From NCBI GenBank assembly GCA_947561715.1, contig OX387201.1, positions 2,498,001 to 2,562,000 of the forward strand: a stretch of 64,000 nucleotides of DNA, given 5' to 3'. Position numbers and translations under genes: made by a program. Source of the stretch: Ascidia mentula. Taxonomy: Eukaryota > Chordata > Ascidiacea > Phlebobranchia > Ascidiidae. Positions 51,731 through 64,000 of the stretch are shown here, piece after piece. The stretch's first letter is position 1. Each line of letters begins with the position of its first letter. The notes beneath the pieces are model-generated. The model saw nothing but the letters and a program-made list of their open reading frames with translations, made no database searches and was not told where the DNA came from.

Positions 51731-51760
51731 TATGCACACATACACACATACACCCATAGA
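51731..51760 (+). repeat. Short CA-rich microsatellite-like tract
   Basis: Imperfect repetition of acacat and acacac units. Too short to say more. Confidence 0.5.
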
Positions 51761-53229
51761 TCCATCAAGTTTGTGTGGCGAACGCAATACCGCACAAATG
51801 TGTCAACAACATGCGTCGCGAACCCTTACCTATCTCGAAAGCCCCACAGGACAGGTTCGTTTTCTAGGCTTTGAACGCTTGGCTGGTCGACAATACAGAT
51901 AGTTGAAAATCCAGAAGCGAAGCAAAAAGAGGAACAGCAGGAAAACGGCGGGTTTTTTAGTGCAAAACTTAGGGCTGATATCATCTTATGGCACCATCGG
52001 GTCTGTTCGTTGTTTATTTGTGACCATCCCTCTCAGAAGCGTTACGGTCAGGTTAAGGTGACTGGCCACGAGTCGCCAAGAGATAATGTCCTTGTGCTGA
52101 ATTGATTTTCTTTGCTATATGAAGTAGAAAAACGTATCAAAACCTTTCTATATTTTTCGTTATGTTTGGCATTAGGGTATAGTCATAGTTAATTTGCAGT
52201 TCAACATACGTTTGTAATGCATGGGTAGAGATTGTGGTCGGTTTGCATTGTAGATATATTGCCGCTGACTCGCTTGGAGATACAGGTTTGTGCGATGTTA
52301 TCTCGTAAACACCAGAAGTGGAAACTTTTCCATTTTACACAGTAACACAGAGAAGGCCTCATAAAGGGAGGTGCACCAGGACCTGTATCAGTCCAGGGGT
52401 GACCCACGAGCACCACCTTTGTTTGCTTTAAAACGAAGCGATTTTTTTGCCCACGATACACTGCTTGGCCTTTTTTTGCAGTAAGACACAAGAATTAAGC
52501 CCCAGTAATTGCTATCATTTTGGGGCTGGTTTGAGGTACTTTTCCAGATGAGCGCGTGTCTGTCCACGCCACAGGAACGTGCGTCAGATTCGCGTGATTT
52601 AATAGGAGCTACGTGCTTGTCGTGATTGAAAAGAAGGCGAATTTCTCTTAGCGCACTCTTTCCCAACTTTGGTCCTTCGGCAGATTTAAATAAAATGTTG
52701 GTTATTAAAATATTTTGCGTTGTTCTGAAGGGTTTTAAATAAAAAATATTCGTTTTTAATGTCAATCCGAAACATTCGGCAGAAAAAGTCTTTTTTTCTA
52801 CTGAAGCGATTTTACCCCTTGTTCAAATCTTCATCGTGTTGCGGTTACCGCTTGTTTACATTTATCAACAATATACGTACTGATTTGTCCCACACGAATG
52901 CAACCTTTTGACAGTGCTGACAAACATCTTTGTCGCACACATATTTTCACCAACCTCCTGTTCTTTATCGGTATAGACAACATTAATTGTTTCTACATCT
53001 GACCGCTTTTATCACAAAATCGTGTTAAAACAAAAGCCAGTATCTCCTCGATGCCCGTAGATAATAAGGGGTGTAGTGTCATTACCGGTAGCTTTCGTTT
53101 GAAAACTTTGTCACTTTATGTAGTAATAAATCTATTTTTTTCTTTACAGAATATTTTAATGCAAACCTGTTTGACCTTGTTAACAATTCGAAGGCAAAAG
53201 AATGTTAATGCAACGGAAATCCTGACGCA

Positions 53230-56200
53230 ATGAAAATATTTTCTTTTTGGGATGGAATGCTTCGTTTCTTACCGCTCGGCTGCTTGGCGATAATTGTTTT
53301 CCAACTGGAAGGTTGGTGACAAATATTTGAATGCTCTCGTTGCAACAGTTTTCTCGTTAAAAAACTTATTCTGGTAAAACAAAATCATCGATAGGATTGG
53401 TTAATCGCCTAATAGCTTTTTCCCGTGTATTCATAATCTTTCTTCTGTCAATGACACCGCCCTAACTGTGATACGTTTGTGTGTTCAGCCGTCCAAGCCT
53501 TGGACCAGCCCGTCGTCGAAAGCGTAACAAGCGTCAGTTTTAATGTCGTTGTTAATATTACTGGACTCACCGAACCCACGTTGGTCTACACTCCACATCA
53601 TAATCCCGGCCTTGCCATCACCTTACCGATAAATTCAATTTCTACTAATGTGAGTATCAAAAACTGCCAAACAATGTTATACGAGTTGCATTGATTATTT
53701 TCAAGATCAGTGGCAAGCATTAATATATTTTTTTTTGTATTCTTGTTGGGTGGCATCTCTCAGCTTTGTGGGTCGACATCCTGAACCACGTTCGGTAAAA
53801 CCCTATAACTGTTGACATTGTGCGATATCAAGCCTAAGACAAAGTTAAATCAACAGAATATAAACAAACTTGACTCCAGCACAAAAAAAATGAATTTTGG
53901 TTTCTGTATGTTTTCTCTTTAATTTTGATAGGTTACCTACACACGTTTTCTCGAAAAATTACCATGGTGCGTTACTATTTAGGTGACCGGGCTTACTCAA
54001 AACACTTTGTACGAAGTGAAATTGAGAGGTGTATCGAGTGGTCAAACCTTGGAAAGCAATGTCACATATGCAAGAACAGGTAAGCACATTGAACCGATTT
54101 CACTCGTAAATCGTCCGATTTTTTTTCTAAATCTTAACGTATTTCTGGGATCGTTTCTTGTGTTTCTTCATCCCTTTTTTGTCTATTTGTGACTACGTTC
54201 GTTGTAACGACTTGATGCGAGCTGGTTTTTCAGCACGATAACTTGTACTAATCTATTGTTTTCATTTCTCCACTTTGCATTTAGGAAACCTAAAATCGCT
54301 CTGAAATAATTTCGCAAAACTCAATTACATAAATGCCGAAACTCCCTCGAAACAATGTTACACGCCACAAAATATCATAACTATTATGTTTTTCTCAGCA
54401 CCATCCGGGGCAGCAGTCCGCTTCGTTTTGCCGAGACCGAATTTCGCAGTTATGATGTTGGAAAAGACGCCTGGGGCCACTTCGTGGGAAATTCGTGTCA
54501 TCAATCGGATAACTGGAAACACAACTGTCTGCCCATGCAACCTGGGAAACCTCGCATATGTGGCTATGTAAGCTGATAGTTTTCTTCTGCACAGATGAAA
54601 AATACAAAACGCTGCTTAGTGGTATTTACGTGATTCATTGACAGAAGCCTAAATTACGAAAAACATTTGGACAACGTAAAAATTGGTTTACGCGCGAGCA
54701 CCCAAAACTCCACTTTATACTATATAACTCCTGGGTATTTGTCTTGCTACTATTATTCTTATTGTCATCTTGTTACATTGAAAATACTGTCAACTTCAGT
54801 TTGATAGTCGGTCAAAAGGTAAGTTAACTCCAAAAAGATAGTATCGCGATCAGTATTAATTCAATACACTGACTGATGTAAATCATCCATGCAAGCGAAT
54901 GATCTCCATTTTGAGACCGTGCTATTACTTTATCGCTTAAACCCTTTTCAAAGTTTGACACCCTATAGTTTCGGAGCCACGTGTGGTTCTTCCATTCTCT
55001 GTTATGGCTCCATAGAGACGGTAACCTCAGTTTTAAAACATCTATCCACCAGATAGGAAACATTTTTATGGTACACTTAAATGTTCCTATGTACTGAATT
55101 ATTAGAAGACTAACTTCTTAAAGAATACCAAACCGGGATAATTCAGTTTATAGACACAAGACTGATACGGTACATTTCATAACTTGAATGTTCCTGTAAG
55201 TTTTGCCAGTTCGTCAAAAACGTAGAATGGCACTTGTGATGATTTGTGTTCGTTTACGGGGTAAAATAATTCCTGCCAATTTAGGTTTCGCGCCCCAGAA
55301 CTTGTGTTAGCTTTGTGCAAAAAATAGTATAACTAGGACTTTGCATATGTTGCCGACTATGCCCTATTTATTGTCTCTTGGAGAGCACAGCGGTACACAC
55401 AAATTTTGATCAAGTTTTCGTTCCAGAGCAACTGGTCTGCAGCCAAACTCGGAGTACGAAGTGGAAGCTCGAGTTGCGCAAGTTTACGGCCAACTTAACT
55501 TCACAGTCCAGCAAAGCCCATTTGGCCCTAAGACGACCTTCACAACAGGTGTGCACAGTGCGATGTGTGACGATTTATTTAAGAAAAAACATCTTTGAAA
55601 AGCAAACTGTTAGGTTAATTTAACTTTTGTGGAAGTACTCCACTATAACTTCACAACTAGACAATTTGGTCGATTGTTTTTGTGCAATAAAACGCAGTGT
55701 TTGTCATATCACAAAGTCAGCAGTTTAATAAAAATGTCAGCAGTTTGGTAAAAATGTCAGAAGTTTGACCTTCTTTGTAGTTGATTTTCACTTACCAACT
55801 ATCAACGAAACTTTAATGTCCGTCTGTAACAAGTTTGCACAGGCAAACAAATCCGAACTGGCATCACATTGTTTCGTGCAATTCTATGTTTTCTAGGGCG
55901 TTTGTCGGTGTTTGGACGAGTTGTACTGAATGCGAGTTTATCGATCTCCGACCCCACAACGGCTACTTTAGTACAACAGCAGTTGAACGAGTCTTACGCT
56001 GGAAACACTAATGTCCATAACGTTTCTTTGTTGCCGATATTCAACACTACCACCTCCAACAATACCTTGCAATACGCACATTACGAATTACTGGTAAACA
56101 ACGCGTCATCACTCGATACAACAGCTCTGGTGATACCAGATACATCTTTATTCACTGACTGTCAACTGAGTTTTAATGGTAAGCGCTATATATGGCTGGC

Positions 56201-59200
56201 TACATATTTAAACAATAGGACACTTGCATGGCAAGAACCAAAAGTTTCGTACTGTACGAAATCCGATCATAAAAAAATACTGAATGACATCGGATTTGGC
56301 GACAACTAGACAGTTGGTTGCTATAACAACACGTTGTTTGCAGCGACTTCTTTGAAATATGGTTTTACCGAAACCTTCCTATACGCCCTCTTCCCGCCTT
56401 TTTTGTGCGACCCCGATCGGGACGACGTAAGAAACTGGGCCTTGTTTACCGACCATGGCATCGATTCACAAAGAGATTTGTCCCGAACGGAAACTGAAAA
56501 TACGGCTCAGTCAATCCAGCAGGTTTTTTTCAGCAACTCAGGTTTGGGTTTTGCTTCCCCTTCGTCAGTGTTTTTTGATATAAAAAAGATTTATGAAACT
56601 TACCCGGGCACTTTACTTGCCCAGATATTTTGAACTTAATCCAATGTCTTCCTTTGTTTGTTTCAACAACTAATGATTTTCTCTTTTTTTCTACAGTTGT
56701 TTACGATAACGACACGACATCGGTGGTATTTAACCTGACTTCCAATCAATTGTATGGCATCGCACAAGACAACCTGTCGCCAGTGTGTTCCAACTTAAAC
56801 GCTACTCCCTTCTACCGAAATGTTTATGAAATTACGACTTTAAGCCGGCCTGAAAACGTGTACGCCTTTTTCCACACTACAGGTCAGTGTAAAATAGAGT
56901 GTTAGCTTGAAACCGGAATAGGCTACTTGGCGGGTAAACTGTGTTTATTTTTCGTACAAAATCTGTATTTACGTACTTGCCCGCGCTTTCTCACACAATG
57001 GAAGATTTTATGTCAATAACTTTTTTGCATTCATACCTGTATTACACACAGATATTTAAACAAAACCTATGCGGATTTCTTTCTACAGACGGTGGAAACC
57101 TTCCCATTCCCAACTTTTCCAGCATTCCTCTCAGTAGCGGATCTGAAGTTCGAGTTTCGTTTTCATCAAACGTGCTGGAAAGAGTCACAAAATACAGGTT
57201 TACATACATGGCATCGGACGGAACACAGACTTCAACCGAAATTACCGAACAGTTTATCGATCAATCCAACAACTACACGGTAACTAAACTACACACAAGA
57301 CATTTCGTGTGTTTTTGCCTCGAAGGTTTCAAGCTGACTAGTGTTGTTCATTTTGTAATATAATATCCGTATGCAATAGGCCTATGTGCGCAAGAGGAAT
57401 CAAACTTGATCTCTTACTTTTAAATTTTCCGACAAGTACTTCCTATTATTATAGCGGGCTGGCGCATGTTGGACTTATCAGAAAGAAATTTTTCACACCT
57501 TAACTATAGACGCTTTACAAAGCGATAGCCAAAGTAGCTTTATTGGCTTCACAAAAGACATTGGTTTCAATAGGCTTATTTATTTTTTTATTTTAGGTAC
57601 ATGTCGATCATGAATGTATTGTTTGTGTGCAGGTTGTTTTAAGCGGTTTTCAAAAAAACGACGTAACATCGGTTAATGCTTCCGCCGAATTTCGAGATTC
57701 CTTGGGGCGAATTTCTTCTCCACAACAGCTTGGAGTGTTCAGCGTTACTTCAGGTTTGAATAACAGTTGGTACAGATTAGCGAAGCAAAAGAAACGAATA
57801 TTGAAAATATTTATAGACATAGATGTGTGAAACTGATAAATATTAATTCATGAGAATACGTCATTATTCAGAGGTTGTGTTACTGACGCGTTTGAACCTA
57901 AAAACCACTAAATTCAATTCAGTTATGAGGCCTTTCTACCTTTTAAGCTTATAAACACCAAAAATGCCAAAAAACAGCAATGAAACAAGGCCTTGTTATT
58001 GGCGAAAAAGGTTGAATATTTTCACTACGCAATCATGAACTGACAAAGGCAAACGTTGCAGTCGACACGCTATTGCTCAAGCAAATATTGTAATTTATAA
58101 TTCTTATGTTTCTTGATGAAGCACAAAAAAGTTACATAAACGATAGCTACTAAAAAAAGGAAAAGACGGTTCTCAACTTTCGTTGCGATATTGACGCTTG
58201 TAGAATGAAACTAATACCAACGTATTTTTTCAAGACGAAAACGAATGCACAAATGGAAACCACAACTGCCATGAAAATGCAACCTGTACCAACACAAATG
58301 GAAGCTTTACTTGTCAGTGTAACACTGGATATAGTGGAAATGGAATGACTTGTGAAGATATTAATGAATGCACAAATGAAAACCACAACTGCAATAAAAA
58401 TGCAACCTGTACCAACACAAATGGAAGCTTTACTTGTCAGTGTAACACTGGATATAGTGGGGATGGAATGGTTTGTGAAGATATTAATGAATGCACAATT
58501 GGAAACCACACCTGCCATGATAATGCAACCTGTACCAACACAAATGGAAGCTTTACTTGTCAGTGTAACACTGGATACAGTGGGGATGGAATGGCTTGTA
58601 AAGATATCAATGAATGCACAATTGGAAACCACTCCTGCCATGATAATGCAACCTGTACCAACACAAATGGAAGCTTTACTTGTCAGTGTAACACTGGATA
58701 CAGTGGGGATGGAATGACTTGTAAAGATATTAATGAATGCACAATTGGAAACCACACCTGCCATGATAATGCAACCTGTACCAACACAAACGGAAGCTTT
58801 ACTTGTCAGTGTAACACTGGATACAGTGGGGATGGAATGACTTGTAAAGATATTAATGAATGCACAATTGGAAACCACACCTGCCATGATAATGCAACCT
58901 GTACCAACACAAACGGAAGCTTTACTTGTCAGTGTAACACTGGATATAGTGGGGATGGAATGGTTTGTAAAGATATTAATGAATGCACAATTGGAAACCA
59001 CACCTGCCATGATAATGCAACCTGTACCAACACAAATGGAAGCTTTACTTGTCAGTGTAACACTGGATACAGTGGGGATGGAATGACTTGTAAAGATATT
59101 AATGAATGCACAATTGGAAACCACACGTGCCATGATAATGCAACCTGTACCAACACAAACGGAAGCTTTACTTGTCAGTGTAACACTGGATACAGTGGAG

Positions 59201-62200
59201 ATGGAATGGCTTGTAAAGATATTAATGAATGCACAATTGGAAAACACTCCTGCCATGATAATGCAACCTGTACCAACACAAATGGAAGCTTTACTTGCCA
59301 GTGTAACACTGGATACAGTGGGGATGGAATGTCTTGTGAAGATATTAATGAATGCACCATTGGAAACCACACCTGCCATGAAAATGCAACCTGTACCAAC
59401 ACAAATGGAAGCTTTACTTGTCAGTGTAACACTGGATACAGTGGAGATGGAATGGCTTGTAAAGATATTAATGAATGCACAAATGGAAACCACTCCTGCC
59501 ATGAAAATGCAACCTGTACCAACACAAATGGAAGCTTTACTTGTCAGTGTAACACTGGATACAGTGGGGATGGAATGTCTTGTGAAGATATTAATGAATG
59601 CACAATTGGAAACCACACCTGCCATGAAAATGCAACCTGTACCAACACAAACGGAAGCTTTACTTGTCAGTGTAACACTGGATACAGTGGGGATGGAATG
59701 GCTTGTGAAGATATTAATGAATGCACATATGGAAACCACTCCTGCCATGATAATGCAACCTGTACCAACACAAACGGAAGCTTTACTTGTCAGTGTAACA
59801 CTGGATACAGTGGGGATGGAATGTCTTGTGAAGATATTAATGAATGCACAACTGGAAACCACACCTGCCATGAAAATGCAACCTGTACCAACACAAACGG
59901 AAGCTTTACTTGTCAGTGTAACACTGGATACAGTGGGGATGGAATGGCTTGTGAAGATATTAATGAATGCACAATTGGAAACCACACCTGCCATGATAAT
60001 GCAACCTGTACCAACACAAACGGAAGCTTTACTTGTCAGTGTAACATTGGATACAGTGGGGATGGAATGGCTTGTGAAGATATTGATGAATGCACAATTG
60101 GAAACCACACCTGCCATGAAAATGCAACCTGTACCAACACAAACGGAAGCTTTACTTGTCAGTGTAACACTGGATACAGTGGGGATGGAATGGCTTGTGA
60201 AGATATTAATGAATGCACAATTGGAAACCACACCTGCCATGATAATGCAACCTGTACCAACACAAATGGAAGCTTTACTTGTCAGTGTAACACTGGATAC
60301 AGTGGGGATGGAATGGCTTGTGAAGATATTAATGAATGCACAATTGGAAACCACACCTGCCATGAAAATGCAACCTGTACCAACACAAAAGGAAGCTTTA
60401 CTTGTCAGTGTAACACTGGATACAGTGGGGATGGAATGGTTTGTGGAGATATTAATGAATGCACAATAGGAAACCACACCTGCCATGAAAATGCAACCTG
60501 TACCAACACAAAAGGAAGCTTTACTTGTCAGTGTAACACTGGATACAGTGGGGATGGAATGGTTTGTGGAGATATTAATGAATGCACAATTGGAAACCAC
60601 ACCTGCCATGAAAATGCAACCTGTACCAACACAAAAGGAAGCTTTACTTGTCAGTGTAACACTGGATACAGTGGGGATGGAATGGTTTGTGGAGATATTA
60701 ATGAATGCACAATAGGAAACCACACCTGCCATGAAAATGCAACCTGTACCAACACAAACGGAAGCTTTACTTGTCAGTGTAACACTGGATACAGTGGGGA
60801 TGGAATGGCTTGTGAAGATATTGATGAATGCACAATTGGAAACCACACCTGCCATGAAAATGCAACCTGTACCAACACAAATGGAAGCTTTACTTGTCAG
60901 TGTAACATTGGATACAGTGGGGATGGAATGGCTTGTGAAGATATTAATGAATGCACAATTGGAAACCACACCTGCCATGAAAATGCAACCTGTACCAACA
61001 CAAATGGAAGCTTTACTTGTCAGTGTAACATTGGATACAGTGGGGATGGAATGGCTTGTGAAGATATTAATGAATGCACAATAGGAAACCACACCTGCCA
61101 TGAAAATGCAACCTGTATCAACACAAACGGAAGCTTTACTTGTCAGTGTAACACTGGATACAGTGGGGATGGAATGGCTTGTGAAGATATTGACGAATGC
61201 ACAATTGGAAACCACACCTGCCATGAAAATGCAACCTGTACCAACACAAAAGGAAGCTTTACTTGTCAGTGTAACACTGGTTACAGTGGGGATGGAATGG
61301 CTTGTGAAGATATTAATGAATGCACAATTGGAAACCACACCTGCCATGAAAATGCAACCTGTACCAACACAAACGGAAGCTTTACTTGTCAGTGTAACAC
61401 TGGATACAGTGGGGATGGAATGTCTTGTGAAGATATTAATGAATGCACAATTGGAAACCACATCTGCCATGAAAATGCAACCTGTACCAACACAAACGGA
61501 AGCTTTACTTGTCAGTGTAACACTGGATACAGTGGGGATGGAATGGCTTGTGAAGATATTAATGAATGCACATATGGAAACCACTCCTGCCATGATAATG
61601 CAACCTGTACCAACACAAACGGAAGCTTTACTTGTCAGTGTAACACTGGATACAGTGGGGATGGAATGTCTTGTGAAGATATTAATGAATGCACAACTGG
61701 AAACCACACCTGCCATGAAAATGCAACCTGTACCAACACAAACGGAAGCTTTACTTGTCAGTGTAACACTGGATACAGTGGGGATGGAATGGCTTGTGAA
61801 GATATTAATGAATGCACAATTGGAAACCACACCTGCCATGATAATGCAACCTGTACCAACACAAACGGAAGCTTTACTTGTCAGTGTAACATTGGATACA
61901 GTGGGGATGGAATGGCTTGTGAAGATATTGATGAATGCACAATTGGAAACCACACCTGCCATGAAAATGCAACCTGTACCAACACAAACGGAAGCTTTAC
62001 TTGTCAGTGTAACACTGGATACAGTGGGGATGGAATGGCTTGTGAAGATATTAATGAATGCACAATTGGAAACCACACCTGCCATGATAATGCAACCTGT
62101 ACCAACACAAATGGAAGCTTTACTTGTCAGTGTAACACTGGATACAGTGGGGATGGAATGGCTTGTGAAGATATTAATGAATGCACAATTGGAAACCACA

Positions 62201-64000
62201 CCTGCCATGAAAATGCAACCTGTACCAACACAAAAGGAAGCTTTACTTGTCAGTGTAACACTGGATACAGTGGGGATGGAATGGTTTGTGGAGATATTAA
62301 TGAATGCACAATAGGAAACCACACCTGCCATGAAAATGCAACCTGTACCAAGACAAAAGGAAGCTTTACTTGTCAGTGTAACACTGGATACAGTGGGGAT
62401 GGAATGGTTTGTGGAGATATTAATGAATGCACAATTGGAAACCACACCTGCCATGAAAATGCAACCTGTACCAACACAAAAGGAAGCTTTACTTGTCAGT
62501 GTAACACTGGATACAGTGGGGATGGAATGGTTTGTGGAGATATTAATGAATGCACAATAGGAAACCACACCTGCCATGAAAATGCAACCTGTACCAACAC
62601 AAACGGAAGCTTTACTTGTCAGTGTAACACTGGATACAGTGGGGATGGAATGGCTTGTGAAGATATTGATGAATGCACAATTGGAAACCACACCTGCCAT
62701 GAAAATGCAACCTGTACCAACACAAATGGAAGCTTTACTTGTCAGTGTAACATTGGATACAGTGGGGATGGAATGGCTTGTGAAGATATTAATGAATGCA
62801 CAATTGGAAACCACACCTGCCATGAAAATGCAACCTGTACCAACACAAATGGAAGCTTTACTTGTCAGTGTAACATTGGATACAGTGGGGATGGAATGGC
62901 TTGTGAAGATATTAATGAATGCACAATAGGAAACCACACCTGCCATGAAAATGCAACCTGTATCAACACAAACGGAAGCTTTACTTGTCAGTGTAACACT
63001 GGATACAGTGGGGATGGAATGGCTTGTGAAGATATTGACGAATGCACAATTGGAAACCACACCTGCCATGAAAATGCAACCTGTACCAACACAAAAGGAA
63101 GCTTTACTTGTCAGTGTAACACTGGTTACAGTGGGGATGGAATGGCTTGTGAAGATATTAATGAATGCACAATTGGAAACCACACCTGCCATGAAAATGC
63201 AACCTGTACCAACACAAACGGAAGCTTTACTTGTCAGTGTAACACTGGATACAGTGGGGATGGAATGGTTTGTGAAGATATTGATGAATGTAGCATTGGA
63301 AACCACTCCTGCCATAAAAATGCAACCTGTACCAACACAAACGGAAGCTTTACTTGTCAGTGTAACACTGGATACAGTGGGGATGGAATGGTTTGTGAAG
63401 ATATTGATGAATGTAGAATTGGAAACCACACCTGCCATGAAAATGCAACCTGTACCAACACAAACGGAAGCTTTACTTGTCAGTGTAACACTGGATACAG
63501 TGGGGATGGAATGGTTTGTGGAGATATTGATGAATGTAGAATTGGAAACCACTCCTGCCATAAAAATGCAACCTGTACCAACACAAACGGAAGCTTTACT
63601 TGTCAGTGTAACACAGGATACAGTGGGGATGGAATGGTTTGTGGAGATATTGATGAATGCACAATTGGAAACCACACCTGCCATGAAAATGCAACCTGTA
63701 CCAACACAAATGGAAGCTTTACTTGTCAGTGTAACATTGGATACAGTGGGGATGGAATGGCTTGTGAAGATATTAATGAATGCACAATAGGAAACCACAC
63801 CTGCCATGAAAATGCAACCTGTACCAACACAAACGGAAGCTTTACTTGTCAGTGTAACACTGGATACAGTGGGGATGGAATGGCTTGTGAAGATATTAAT
63901 GAATGCACAATTGGAAACCACACCTGCCATGAAAATGCAACCTGTACCAACACAAATGGAAGCTTTACTTGTCAGTGTAACATTGGATACAGTGGGGATG
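53230..64000 (+). CDS. Gene D: FN3 ectodomain followed by giant tandem EGF array, 3' end outside window
   Basis: Exons 53230-53311, 53489-53649, 53983-54079, 54399-54567, 55427-55548, 55897-56178, 56344-56541, 56697-56882, 57089-57279, 57633-57753 and 58235 to beyond 64000 join in one frame. The first encodes a signal peptide (FLPLGCLAIIVFQLEG). Two FN3 domains, the two unassigned modules and a third FN3-like domain fill the first 536 residues. They are very close to gene C, including intron stretches. From residue 537 the protein is uninterrupted 41-residue calcium-binding EGF units, 46 complete and a 47th cut by the window end. C has only three EGFs at the corresponding position. The C-terminal part, including any membrane helix, is not visible. 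Very long EGF arrays occur in matrix, coat and Notch-like surface proteins; the role here is not shown. Confidence 0.85.
59587..61431 (+). repeat. Higher-order repeat, copy 1 (EGF units 12-26)
   Basis: This is a 1845-bp block of 15 units. Its ordered set of unit variants (for example the TAT variant in unit 13, ACT in unit 14, the ATC variant of the third-Cys region in unit 24 and GAC in unit 25) recurs in the same order exactly 1845 bases later. Confidence 0.85.
61432..63276 (+). repeat. Higher-order repeat, copy 2 (EGF units 27-41)
   Basis: Matches copy 1 unit for unit. Only a handful of substitutions were noticed, such as an extra T in the HTC codon of unit 27 and ACC-AAG for ACC-AAC in unit 34. 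Units 11 versus 26 and 42 versus 27 do not match, which sets the borders. Confidence 0.85.

Larger units (their letters stand above)
46417..53229. other. Intergenic region between divergent C and D
   Basis: About 6.8 kb between the two signal-peptide exons. There is no ORF over about 140 codons, and no FN3, EGF or transposase similarity seen on either strand. It contains a single-arm copy of the 4.83-kb foldback family, a CA-rich simple repeat near 51.74 kb, and possible decayed tRNA-like B boxes near 47.27 and 47.87 kb. It presumably contains both promoters. Nothing further is supportable. Confidence 0.55.
58234..64000 (+). repeat. Tandem array of 123-bp EGF-coding repeats
   Basis: GATATTAATGAATGC-type unit starts recur every 123 bases exactly from 58234 (unit 1) to 63892 (unit 47), that is 46 intact periods with no indel and no stop in the EGF frame. 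Units are near-identical in sequence. Variation is concentrated in a few codons (ATT/AAT/TAT after the first Cys, CAT-GAT or CAT-GAA after the second, AAT/AAC/AAA before GGAAGC, GCT/GTT/TCT/ACT before the last Cys). The array continues beyond the window. Confidence 0.95.

Noticed and set aside
56179-56309. Coding exon with a premature stop before the D exon at 56344
   Set aside because: The conserved stretch shared with C (KSDxKxxLxDIG) first looked coding, but the phase-1 acceptor tttgcag before 56344 gives the 198-bp exon in both genes, so the conservation is intronic and reflects recent duplication.
58352-63790. Several plus-strand open frames rich in MNAQLETTPAM-type repeats
   Set aside because: They are a shifted frame of the same EGF repeats, broken at variant units, with no cysteine framework of their own.
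58150-63930. A 1926-codon open frame on the minus strand
   Set aside because: It is the antisense of the D EGF array. A 123-bp repeat is 41 codons long, so any frame without a stop in one unit stays open throughout. The sense frame has invariant Cys spacing and DINEC motifs, and continues the spliced D frame.

Overview
This looks like invertebrate deuterostome DNA, most likely from an ascidian tunicate such as Ciona. That is an inference: the genes are AT-rich with many short GT-AG introns, they are packed close together and switch strand, and the proteins are extracellular FN3/EGF mosaics with mostly phase-1 introns. I could not run a search, so the species is unproven.

I read one locus of seven paralogous genes, labelled here from left to right. 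A4 (757-3550, minus, runs off the left edge), A3 (10290-13107, minus, decayed), A2 (13876-19469, minus), A1 (21056-24316, minus), B (25500-30546, plus), C (31540-46416, minus) and D (53230 to beyond 64000, plus). A small separate ORF, E (24865-25503, plus), lies immediately upstream of B. All seven share one ectodomain built from the same exon series, after a signal-peptide exon in the five genes where one is found: two FN3 domains (exons of about 155+97 and 178+119 bp), an unassigned module (about 261-285 bp), a second unassigned module (about 204+177 bp) and a third FN3-like domain (about 176+118 bp). A1, A2, B and C close as complete reading frames of 632, 1013, 870 and 1549 residues when hand-spliced, and D stays open to the window edge.

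The genes differ at the C-terminal end. A1 and A3 stop soon after two EGF domains and have no membrane segment, so they look secreted. A2 has many EGF domains, one membrane helix and a short tail. B and C share a related EGF/cysteine-rich/membrane 3' part; B ends just after the helix, while C has a 105-residue cytoplasmic tail with an ITIM-like SPYAEI and a PxxPxR SH3 ligand. D carries a single-exon array of 123-bp EGF repeats, 46 complete copies plus a partial one at the window edge, inside which a 15-unit (1845-bp) block has been duplicated.

A1 and B are head-to-head, B and C tail-to-tail, and C and D head-to-head. C and D are an inverted duplicate pair that still share intron sequence. The likely role is cell-surface or coat adhesion/recognition, with secreted, short-tailed, ITIM-tailed and giant EGF forms side by side; no function is shown directly. 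Intergenic stretches hold inverted-repeat (MITE-like) elements and one tRNA-derived SINE-like piece, and no further gene I could support.
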